Shown here: in pieces, positions 33,035 through 40,423 of the stretch
Layout of the letters: each line of letters begins with the position of its first letter
How positions within the stretch are numbered: the first letter of the stretch is position 1
NCBI GenBank assembly: GCA_963827085.1
Contig: CAWGZY010000001.1
Location: 186,001-250,000 of the forward strand
Source of the DNA: JAGVPT01 sp963827085
GTDB taxonomy: Bacteria > Bacteroidota > Ignavibacteria > UBA10030 > UBA8401
Direction: 5' to 3'
DNA length: 64,000 nucleotides
Notes under the pieces: model-generated
What the model saw: the letters and a program-made list of their open reading frames with translations, nothing else
Told to the model about the DNA's origin: nothing
Databases searched by the model: none
Position numbers and translations under genes: made by a program

Positions 33035-33847
33035 TTACTTTATTTTTGCCTGAGCTCTTTGCACATATTCGCTGTTCGGGTACAGCTCTACAAATTTTTT
33101 GAATTCTACCTGCGCTTGCTGGTGATTACCCATCCGGTCGTACGTCTGCGCGATCATAAACTGGGAATCATCTCTCTTTTTGGATATCTTAAATTTTAGG
33201 ACCTCCTGGAATTGCTGAATCGCCATTTTGTATTCGTGCATGCTGTAGCGGCATAACCCGATCCAATAGTGGCAATTATCGGCGTAATCGGATTTGACTC
33301 CGCCGTCCAGCAGCGATTGGAACTCATCGATCGCTTCCTTGAATTTTCGTTCCTTTGCAAGGGCGACCGCGCCTTCATATTGCTGAATATCTTCTCTTGT
33401 CGATTTGCCCGCCGGTGTTCGTTTCATCGACATCGGTTTTGCTGCAGATGACTTTGATGCTTTTTCCTGCGCCGTGATCTGGGCTGCTTCAAAGTCTGAA
33501 ACTTTTGCCATCAGGTCTTTATTCTTTTGCTCGGTGGCATCGAGTTTCTGCTGGAGCTGTATATTTTCAGTCTTGATTTCCTCAATTTCTTGTTGAAGCA
33601 TTTCCTCTTTTGTGGGAGGGGCCTGCATCACCGCTGTCGTTTCGGGGAGGGCCGCGGCGCCTGTCGTGTCGTGGGCAATCATTGTAGTATCCAAATGGAT
33701 TGCAGTTGTGTCGGTCTTGCTTGTATCCGTCTGTGCCGTTTCCGAAGAACCGCCGCATCCGATTAGGCTTGCAAACGCGATAAGTGCCACAAAACCAACT
33801 GCCTGACGAGCTTTCACTCTCGCCATGCTGGATATCCAGGAAGCCAT
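33035..33847 (-). CDS. TPR lipoprotein, YbgF/CpoB-like
   Basis: 270 residues. Lipobox LIGC with the Cys near residue 31; a low-complexity Thr/Asp segment; a coiled coil (about 78-120); then three TPR units at the C-terminus (AVALAKERKFKEAIDEF, YSMHEYKMAIQQF, MGNHQQAQVEF). This architecture matches CpoB/YbgF, which links wall synthesis and the Tol-Pal system. No tol or pal genes are adjacent. The ATG at 33847 is chosen because GGAGG lies just upstream. Confidence 0.85.
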   Translation of the reverse strand: MASWISSMARVKARQAVGFVALIAFASLIGCGGSSETAQTDTSKTDTTAIHLDTTMIAHDTTGAAALPETTAVMQAPPTKEEMLQQEIEEIKTENIQLQQKLDATEQKNKDLMAKVSDFEAAQITAQEKASKSSAAKPMSMKRTPAGKSTREDIQQYEGAVALAKERKFKEAIDEFQSLLDGGVKSDYADNCHYWIGLCRYSMHEYKMAIQQFQEVLKFKISKKRDDSQFMIAQTYDRMGNHQQAQVEFKKFVELYPNSEYVQRAQAKIK

Positions 33848-34361
33848 AGATCCTCCGAACGATTGTTCAACATATGGTGTGTCATTGAGTAGGTTTGCAA
33901 CGCATTGAATGTTAATGTATTAAAGGCTCGTTTGAAAGTCAAGTATGCAGTGAGAAATAGTTTGCCCGCATCAGAAAAAGACCTATAATAATGAGAACGG
34001 CTCTTCCACGCAGGCAGGATGAGCGGAGATCTCCAAAACCAGCTATTGTTTGACATTCTGGGCAAAAACAATTACTTTCAAAATGTATAATCAATGTTGA
34101 TCTGTGATTTGTTGCTGCGAGGCTTGGCCGATCAAGACTCGCATAGGTGCGCCCTTCCGTCCGCGGCTGCTCTTCGATCGGTACAGATACATCTTTGAAC
34201 GAAGCACTCCTTACAATGTAGAACGCCGCTTTCGTAGATACTCCTGCTGTTAACGCCCTCATCCATGTCTTGAAGGTCTTCGATGGAGAGCCGTCGGTTG
34301 TACCCTTGAATATATCGTAATTCTAAATTACTGATTTATCATCATTCGATGGAGCAGTTTT
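33848..34361. other. Divergent intergenic region, nothing recognised
   Basis: About 510 bases between the divergent TPR lipoprotein and trpB2 genes. It must hold both promoters. A 107-codon minus-strand frame (33939-34262) has no family pattern and no ribosome site. No repeats of the types seen elsewhere in the window. Confidence 0.5.
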
Positions 34362-35729
34362 ATGAGTGAGCAATATAAATTTTTGCTGGAAGAAAGAAAG
34401 ATTCCTAAGGCATGGTACAACATCAGTGCCGATTTGCCTGTGCCCCCTGCCCCTGTATTACATCCTGGAACGATGCAGCCCGTGACCCCTGCCTTTCTCA
34501 GTGTTCTCTTTCCGATGAACCTTATCATGCAGGAAGTAAGCACCGAACGTTGGATTGAAATTCCTGAGCCAGTCCGGGAAGTTTATAAGCTGTGGCGTCC
34601 TACGCCGCTGCATCGTGCAGTGCGACTGGAAAAAGCACTTGGCACCCCGGCTCATATTTACTATAAATATGAAGGCGTCAGCCCGGTAGGTTCACACAAA
34701 CCGAACACGGCAGTGCCTCAGGCCTTTTTTAATAAGGAGGCAGGCACAAAGGCGCTGACGACGGAGACCGGTGCCGGTCAATGGGGCTCTGCCCTCGCGA
34801 TGGCATGCAATTTTTTTGGATTAGACCTCGAAGTCTATATGGTGAAAGTTTCATATCATCAGAAGCCGTACCGCCGTATCATCATGGAAAATTTCGGAGC
34901 ACGTGTCTATGCGAGTCCAACTGACAGAACACAATTCGGAAAAAAGGTATTGGCCGAACATCCCGATTCACAAGGTTCCCTCGGGATGGCAATTTCTGAG
35001 GCGGTCGAAGTAGCTGCTACAAGCGGGGGAACAAAAAAATACAGCCTCGGCTCTGTGCTCGGACATGTGCTCATGCACCAAACAGTGATCGGTATTGAAG
35101 CGCTTGAACAAATGGAAATGGCCGGCGAGTATCCTGATATCGTGATCGGCTGCGCAGGGGGCGGGTCGAATTTTGCAGGATTTGCGTTTCCATTCGTTCA
35201 TCAGAATCTCACGAACGGGAAGAAAGCGAGGGTCATCGCCGTCGAACCGGCATCGTGTCCGACCCTGACAAAAGGAAAATACACATTCGATTTCGGTGAT
35301 GCAGCGGCAATGGCGCCTATCGTCAAAATGTTTACACTCGGACATACGTTTATGCCGCCGGGCATACACGCCGGCGGACTTCGCTACCACGGAATGGCGC
35401 CGAGCGTCAGCGCGCTGGTCGACCATGGGGATATTGAGGCGCAGGCGGTGCACCAGCTGGAAACATTCGAAGCTGCGGTAAGGTTTTCTCAGTCGGAAGG
35501 AATAATTCCTGCTCCGGAGTCAGCTCACGCAATTCGCGTCGCGATCAACGAAGCGCTGAAGTGCAAACAAACCGGCGAGAAAAAAGTCATTGCATTCAAT
35601 CTCTCCGGCCACGGCCATTTCGATATGACGGCATACGAGCAGTATCGTCTGGGAAAACTTCAGGATTTTGAATATCCGTCTGCCGCGATTGAAGAAGCTA
35701 TGACGCACCTTCCGAAAGTCGCTGTGTGA
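34362..35729 (+). CDS. trpB: Tryptophan synthase beta chain, TrpB2 type
   Basis: 455 residues, about 55 longer than TrpB1 and with the TrpB2 features: an N-terminal extension, WRPTPLHRAVRLEK, and PLP lysine in GSHKPNTA (GAGQWGSALAMA follows; the phosphate site is CAGGGSNFAG). Makes tryptophan from indole and serine. TrpB2 occurs without a TrpA partner or as a salvage enzyme; no other trp gene is near. GGAG precedes the ATG. Confidence 0.93.
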   Translation: MSEQYKFLLEERKIPKAWYNISADLPVPPAPVLHPGTMQPVTPAFLSVLFPMNLIMQEVSTERWIEIPEPVREVYKLWRPTPLHRAVRLEKALGTPAHIYYKYEGVSPVGSHKPNTAVPQAFFNKEAGTKALTTETGAGQWGSALAMACNFFGLDLEVYMVKVSYHQKPYRRIIMENFGARVYASPTDRTQFGKKVLAEHPDSQGSLGMAISEAVEVAATSGGTKKYSLGSVLGHVLMHQTVIGIEALEQMEMAGEYPDIVIGCAGGGSNFAGFAFPFVHQNLTNGKKARVIAVEPASCPTLTKGKYTFDFGDAAAMAPIVKMFTLGHTFMPPGIHAGGLRYHGMAPSVSALVDHGDIEAQAVHQLETFEAAVRFSQSEGIIPAPESAHAIRVAINEALKCKQTGEKKVIAFNLSGHGHFDMTAYEQYRLGKLQDFEYPSAAIEEAMTHLPKVAV

Positions 35730-35750
35730 GCATATATTTAAGGGCATGTG

Positions 35751-35814
35751 TCGCGCAAAGGCGCGAAGTCGCCCAGTGATTCTAAAAAGATTCTTAGCGT
35801 TTTTGCTCGAGCTG
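35751..35814. repeat. CGCAAAG-type imperfect palindrome
   Basis: CGCGCAAAGGCGCGAAGTCGC, a TGATTCTAAAA/GATTCTT core and GCGTTTTTGC. Shares its core and outer words with 9994-10060. Confidence 0.6.
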
Positions 35815-35870
35815 CACTTTTGGGATTATAAAGAAATCTTGTGCTAGTAGTTGAGTGCGGCTGTTTGAGA

Positions 35871-35904
35871 ATGCCGGGTGTTGTAAAATGCCCGGCATCT
35901 TTTT
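35871..35904 (+). terminator. Terminator downstream of trpB2
   Basis: ATGCCGGG (35871-35878) pairs with CCCGGCAT (35891-35898), followed by CTTTTT. It lies at the meeting point of trpB2 and the convergent ATP-grasp gene. Confidence 0.8.
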
Positions 35905-35905
35905 A

Positions 35906-36814
35906 TCACGAAGGACAATGGTTCTTTGTTTCCTTTGCAATCAACTCTTGAATTCTTCGCACAACATCGTCCGGCACTCCGTCCATATGTTTCGACTGCA
36001 ATCGCATGTCGCAAACCTCGTTCACATAATCGACGACGACAAACGTGTTTTCTTTCGTGAGCACGATTTCAGAAGAAAAGAAGTCGAGACTGCATACCGT
36101 TTGAATTTTCCTCATCGATTCTCTCAGCGCTCCGATGCCGTAGCGCTCCTCTTCATCCGGATTAACGCGGCGGTAAATATGGGTGGCATCATCCCACCAA
36201 CAGGGAATAATCTCGCCAAACGCATACAGGACGCGAAACCACGCCTTGCTGCCGTCTAGAATTTTCGGTTTGACGGTCTCCTGCAAGAGGTATTTATCGT
36301 TCTTGTGATGCTGACGTGTTTCGATGACATCCTTCAAAGATTCTGCACCGAGGACGACGCCGGCGCCCCCGCCGGTCGTGTTCGCCGGCTTTATGATAAA
36401 TGGTCTGCCGAGCATCGCAAGTTCCGAGAGGCTCAACTCCAATTCTTTTTTCTTGTTGTACGGCGAAATGATAATCGTGTACGGCACAAAGAGTCCGTTT
36501 GTTATAAACTCCAGGTGCATCGTCGCTTTATCCTTTGCACGGTCTACATGTTCGTTCATATTGTAGAAGTGCGTTGGGGACTTGGCGAGGAACCGCACGA
36601 GTGGTTCGAAAGAATTATCGTCATCCGATGCACGGTCGAGGAATGTCCGGAATGCAATTTCGCCGGACCGCAGCCGATAGAGAGTCTCCAAGACGTTGGA
36701 TGGCTCAACCCGGTATGTCGTCATTCCCTGCTCCGCGCATGCGTGCTCAATGCCGGCGACAAAGTCAGAGTCGTAAATCCAATTCCAGGCAAGCCCAAGG
36801 GAGAATGTTTCCAT
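35906..36814 (-). CDS. ATP-grasp (RimK/D-Ala ligase-like) protein
   Basis: 302 residues. The central PFIIKPANTTGGGAGVV is the ATP-grasp lysine and glycine loop; YLLQETV holds the adenine-contact region, and the late VVVDYVNEVCDMR carries the metal-binding D and N. The fold ligates an acid to an amine or thiol with ATP. The substrate cannot be read from sequence. No obvious partner genes. Confidence 0.8.
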   Translation of the reverse strand: METFSLGLAWNWIYDSDFVAGIEHACAEQGMTTYRVEPSNVLETLYRLRSGEIAFRTFLDRASDDDNSFEPLVRFLAKSPTHFYNMNEHVDRAKDKATMHLEFITNGLFVPYTIIISPYNKKKELELSLSELAMLGRPFIIKPANTTGGGAGVVLGAESLKDVIETRQHHKNDKYLLQETVKPKILDGSKAWFRVLYAFGEIIPCWWDDATHIYRRVNPDEEERYGIGALRESMRKIQTVCSLDFFSSEIVLTKENTFVVVDYVNEVCDMRLQSKHMDGVPDDVVRRIQELIAKETKNHCPS

Positions 36815-36866
36815 CGCTCAATATAAATAAAATTTACGATGAAGGCGCAAGCGTGTTTCAGTGGAA

Positions 36867-36949
36867 CTCTGTGAATCTCTGTGCCACTCTGTGTAACAAG
36901 AATATTGCTTCACAAAGAAGCACAGAGGCGGCGAACAGCGCCACGGAGA
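36867..36949. repeat. 10-bp-period inverted repeat
   Basis: The left arm has three decamers CTCTGTGAAT, CTCTGTGCCA, CTCTGTGTAA (36867-36896); the right arm (36911-36949) CACAAAGAAG, CACAGAGGCG, GCGAACAGCG, CCACGGAGA is its rough complement. It lies between two minus-strand genes. Confidence 0.8.
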
Positions 36950-36982
36950 AAAAACCCTAAGTTGAATTTTTCGGCGACATCG

Positions 36983-37810
36983 TTAGGAGGTTTTCCGCTT
37001 ACGCTGCCGCTGCACTTCGTACATGATCACCGCACTCGCGCTGGCGACGTTAAGTGAATCTACCCCTGTCGTCATCGGGATCGCCGTTTCCATGTCGCAC
37101 GCGGCAAGGACCCGCTCCGAAATACCATGTCCTTCACTTCCCAGCACGATGCAGCAATTGGCGGTGAAATCGATAGTATCGATCGATCTGCTGGTCTCCC
37201 GCGGATGTGCGGCAATGATTGCTGCATTAAACTCTGAGCGGATTTTCCGTAATTCTTTTTCAGTATCCGAGAGATAAACAACAGGCAGTGAAAAAATATT
37301 CCCCATCGAATTCCGGACCGCGCGCCTGAGGTACGGGTCGCACGATGATTCGCCGATAAGTAAAGCGCTGACGCCGAACGATGCACAATTCCGGACGATG
37401 ACGCCTAGGTTTTCCGAATTCATGATTCCATCTGCTGCCACAAAGAAGAGCGGACGCTTCACGCGAGCAGCAACACTCTCGAGCGTAGTTCGTTCAGGAA
37501 CCTTTGCTACTGCCATGATTCCTTTATGTAATTGGAAACCAACGATTGTTTCCATCAATTCCTTCTCAGCAATATGGACGCTGATTGTTTCGCTCCGGGC
37601 TTCCAGCAGCGGTTTGTATAACGCAAACCACTCGTGGGTAAGCAGGATGGAGAGAATCCGGAGTGGACTTTCGAGCAATCGCCGGACAACCTTTTCTCCT
37701 TCAGCTACAAAAATTCCTTCTTTCTGATGCTCCAAAGGTCGTTTGAGCGTACGGTACGGCTCAAGATGAGGATGTTCAATGGATGCGACGTGTGTAATTG
37801 TTAACGCCAT
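36983..37810 (-). CDS. TrmH/SpoU-family rRNA or tRNA 2'-O-methyltransferase
   Basis: 275 residues. An N-terminal substrate-binding domain (about 10-95) precedes the SpoU methylase knot: motif 1 NLGVIVRNCASFG, motif 2 LGSEGHGISE, motif 3 PMTTGVDSLNVASASAVIMYE. Methylates a ribose in structured RNA using SAM. Specificity (23S G2251-like or other) cannot be assigned. Confidence 0.92.
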   Translation of the reverse strand: MALTITHVASIEHPHLEPYRTLKRPLEHQKEGIFVAEGEKVVRRLLESPLRILSILLTHEWFALYKPLLEARSETISVHIAEKELMETIVGFQLHKGIMAVAKVPERTTLESVAARVKRPLFFVAADGIMNSENLGVIVRNCASFGVSALLIGESSCDPYLRRAVRNSMGNIFSLPVVYLSDTEKELRKIRSEFNAAIIAAHPRETSRSIDTIDFTANCCIVLGSEGHGISERVLAACDMETAIPMTTGVDSLNVASASAVIMYEVQRQRKRKTS

Positions 37811-38308
37811 GAAGTTAGAATGAAATATTTGGATTCAATGCGCCGTCTGATGAATGCTGCAGCTCTTGCAAGGGCATCGACTACATGTTACGTGAAAATT
37901 ATTTTCTTTCAAAGTCCTGAAGCTCTTTCAAGGGTGCAAATTGCCAAGATATACCGGCCAACCGCAGATTTTTCCAGAGCTGGTGGATTCGTGGTCCACG
38001 AAAGTAATTTTTTTCTCTTCGCACAAAATATTTATGCGGTTTGTTCATCTTGCAATCGAAAACAACCTCTTTGGCATGCAATTGTTCAAATGCACTCAGT
38101 ATTTATAGCAATGGGGGGAGAATACGATTGAAGTCGACGCAATTAAACTAAGTATTTTCATCCACAAGGCGTATAAAGCATTACGCGAGGCATCCTTGCC
38201 TTCCCCTGCAAAGTTTTGTATATTTCACGTCGAAAATTGCACCCATAGCGCAATCCCGCCAAAGGGCGGCGGGATTTCGATTAACATATTTGCAATAGAA
38301 TTAAGCTT
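37811..38308. other. Gap before tRNA-Arg, one weak small ORF
   Basis: The gap holds one possible minus-strand frame (37899-38081, start TTG) that reads like protein (ending RIHQLWKNLRLAGISWQF and APLKELQDFERK) but matches no family I recognise and has no clear ribosome site; a decayed gene is possible. At 38237-38253 lies a partial copy of the tRNA 5' end followed by a CCCGCC/GGCGG(C)GGG hairpin (38254-38274). Confidence 0.4.
38237..38253 (+). repeat. Partial duplicate of the tRNA-Arg 5' end
   Basis: TTGCACCCATAGCGCAA here, TTGCACCCATAGCTCAA at 38307-38323: 16 of 17 identical, 70 bases apart, same orientation. Confidence 0.7.
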
Positions 38309-38382
38309 GCACCCATAGCTCAACTGGATAGAGCATCAGACTTCGAATCTGAGGGTTGGGGGTTCGACTCCCTCTGGGTGCA
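38309..38382 (+). tRNA. tRNA-Arg (anticodon UCG)
   Basis: A complete cloverleaf: acceptor GCACCCA/TGGGTGC, D stem GCTC/GAGC, anticodon stem TCAGA/TCTGA with loop CTTCGAA (anticodon TCG), T stem GGGGG/CCCTC with loop TTCGACT, discriminator A. CCA is not encoded. Confidence 0.95.
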
Positions 38383-38516
38383 CGACAACCCAGACTATCA
38401 AATTTTTCAAAATCTCCCCTCTCGTTTTTTGGATAGCAGGTGATATAAGATTAAGAGATGGAGTTGGGTGAAATAAACAAGACGTTGCCGGAAACATGTA
38501 CCAATAATAGAACTCT

Positions 38517-39941
38517 TTGACGAGCATTCCGCAAAATAGTGCCTCGAATTCTCCTTCAGGACCTCCCGATAAGGCTGCTGCAAAGCAATGTCTCTTGGCG
38601 GCGGATCGCTTTTTGAAAGAGTCTCGTTTTCATGAGGCTCGGACGGAAATTGAAAAAGCGAAGAAGCTGGATCCGGCCAATGTTTACGTCGTCGCATTTC
38701 TGGACCGCATCAACTATTTTGAGGCGCAGAAAAAAAAGGAAGCTGGACCTGCAACTGCGGCTCCGGTTGCAGTTCCGCCGCCGGTTGTTCCCCAGTCCGC
38801 AACTGCCGCTCCGCCACCGGTTGTCGTACCCCCGCGTGCCGCAACGCCGCCAGCGCATGTTCCACCGCGTGCGCCGGCGCCGCATGTAGTCGTACCGCCG
38901 CCGCGCGCCGCTGCACCGCCTGCCGTTGTTCCGCCGCCCGTCGTGAAGCCGGCACCAGTCGCTGAACCTCCTCCGCCTAAACCAGTTCCTCAAGCTGTTT
39001 CGGCGCCGCCGCAGCCCGTTGCCTCAGTTGAAGCAAATTCTCCTCCGGCGGCAACTCCCCCACCTGTCCCTAAGCCAAAAGAGCCAAGGCCAGAGCCTTT
39101 GCCGACGGCCGCAGAACAGAAGGCGATGGAGGCTACGTTGGAGGAGATGAAGCGCCAAATTCAAATGCTCTCGCATTCACTGGAGCAGGAAAAGAAAGCG
39201 CGCGAGGAGATGACCAACCAACAACTGGAATCCAACGTGAGACAGTTGCGGCATTCGTTGGAAAAAGGTTGGCTCAACGGGGCGCCCAGCGATGCAGAAA
39301 ATGAAGAATTTCATAAGCTTGCAATATCGTTGTCGATACCCGAGAATGTCGAGCAATCGCTGCGGCGCGAAGTGAAATTGAAAATGTACAGCAATGCCGT
39401 GAAGGAAGTCATAGCGAAACGCCAGCTGCTGCGGAGTTCGTCATCCACGTTTGAGTGGCTGCGCAAGGTCTATCAGGTGACGATGGAAGAGTACCTCGAA
39501 TATGAAACGAAATTCCTCCTCGACCTTGTCGCCGACCAGTATAAGGGAACAGTTCTGTATGTGTCGCCGAACGCGAAGACAAAAGACGAATTGATCTCCC
39601 GTCTGAAGTCTGCCGGATATGCGGTGGTCTTATCGACAACACCGGAAGAAGCGCTGGAAAAAATAGAGAAGGTCAACCCCAATCTCATATTATGCCACAC
39701 GGAATTTTCTCCGGGGAGCCTGAGCGGGATAAAATTTTTGCATTTGCTTCGCGCGACAGTGAAGTTCAATTTTATTCCCTTCATCCTCTTATGCCAGGAG
39801 TCCGAAGTGTCTGAGCTCCAATCGTCGGAGCTTCGTCATCATGAAGGTTTTTTGAAGAAGCCTGTGGATGTAGATGAACTTATGATTACCATGAACGAAA
39901 AGTTGGCTCATTTCCGCGATTATGTCTCGTCTCTGAGCTGA
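38517..39941 (+). CDS. Pro-rich, coiled-coil protein with a degenerate receiver domain
   Basis: 474 residues from TTG, the only start after an in-frame TAG at 38508. Parts in order: a TPR-like helical pair (about 18-65), a Pro/Ala/Val-rich linker (about 78-195), a coiled coil (about 198-245), a helical segment, and a C-terminal CheY-like fold (about 345-470). The receiver lacks the phosphorylation site: the acidic pair is absent (VLYVSPNAKT) and the Asp position reads CHTEF; the Lys is kept in LKKPVD. Probably a signal-independent scaffold for the kinases that follow in the same direction. Confidence 0.75.
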   Translation: MTSIPQNSASNSPSGPPDKAAAKQCLLAADRFLKESRFHEARTEIEKAKKLDPANVYVVAFLDRINYFEAQKKKEAGPATAAPVAVPPPVVPQSATAAPPPVVVPPRAATPPAHVPPRAPAPHVVVPPPRAAAPPAVVPPPVVKPAPVAEPPPPKPVPQAVSAPPQPVASVEANSPPAATPPPVPKPKEPRPEPLPTAAEQKAMEATLEEMKRQIQMLSHSLEQEKKAREEMTNQQLESNVRQLRHSLEKGWLNGAPSDAENEEFHKLAISLSIPENVEQSLRREVKLKMYSNAVKEVIAKRQLLRSSSSTFEWLRKVYQVTMEEYLEYETKFLLDLVADQYKGTVLYVSPNAKTKDELISRLKSAGYAVVLSTTPEEALEKIEKVNPNLILCHTEFSPGSLSGIKFLHLLRATVKFNFIPFILLCQESEVSELQSSELRHHEGFLKKPVDVDELMITMNEKLAHFRDYVSSLS

Positions 39942-39971
39942 TTAATTCTGAACATTGAAAGGAATGTGAAT

Positions 39972-40346
39972 ATGAGTAAAAAGATTTTATTGGCAGAGGA
40001 TGATGAGGACAACCGCGACCTGGTGTCGTTTGTGCTGCAGCGGAGCCGTCTTGGCGCGGAACTCATCGTTGCTGAGAACGGACAGGAGGCCGTCGACAAG
40101 GCGATCGAGCACCTGCCAAGCCTTATTCTGATGGATATGCAGATGCCGGTGATGGACGGATGGACTGCGATTCCTATTCTCAAGGGAGATACGCGGACGA
40201 AACATATCCCGATCATTGCGTTCACCGCCCAGGCAAAGCCCGAAGATAAAGTGCGCACGCTCGAGATCGGATGCGCCGAGCATTATTCGAAGCCGATGGA
40301 CCCTGAAGAGCTGATCACTTTGATCAGAAAATATATTGCAGACTGA
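39972..40346 (+). CDS. CheY-like single-domain response regulator
   Basis: 124 residues from the ATG at 39972, placed 9 bases after AAAGGA. Acidic pair EDDEDN, phospho-acceptor D55 in LILMDMQMP, then FTAQA and the Lys in SKPMDP. No output domain, so it relays or titrates phosphate. 77 bases before the hybrid kinase gene. Confidence 0.93.
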   Translation: MSKKILLAEDDEDNRDLVSFVLQRSRLGAELIVAENGQEAVDKAIEHLPSLILMDMQMPVMDGWTAIPILKGDTRTKHIPIIAFTAQAKPEDKVRTLEIGCAEHYSKPMDPEELITLIRKYIAD

Positions 40347-40423
40347 CCTATGGAGCAACCGACCATGAAATTCCTTTTCAACGGCATACGCTGTATCATA
40401 TTCTCAACGGGTAGGAGAAGACC

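Noticed and set aside
33939..34262. 107-codon minus-strand ORF upstream of the TPR lipoprotein
   Set aside because: No recognisable domain, unusual composition and no ribosome site; more likely chance in a promoter region.
37820..38131. 103-codon plus-strand ORF between TrmH and tRNA-Arg
   Set aside because: No family pattern and no ribosome site; the opposite strand reads more like protein.
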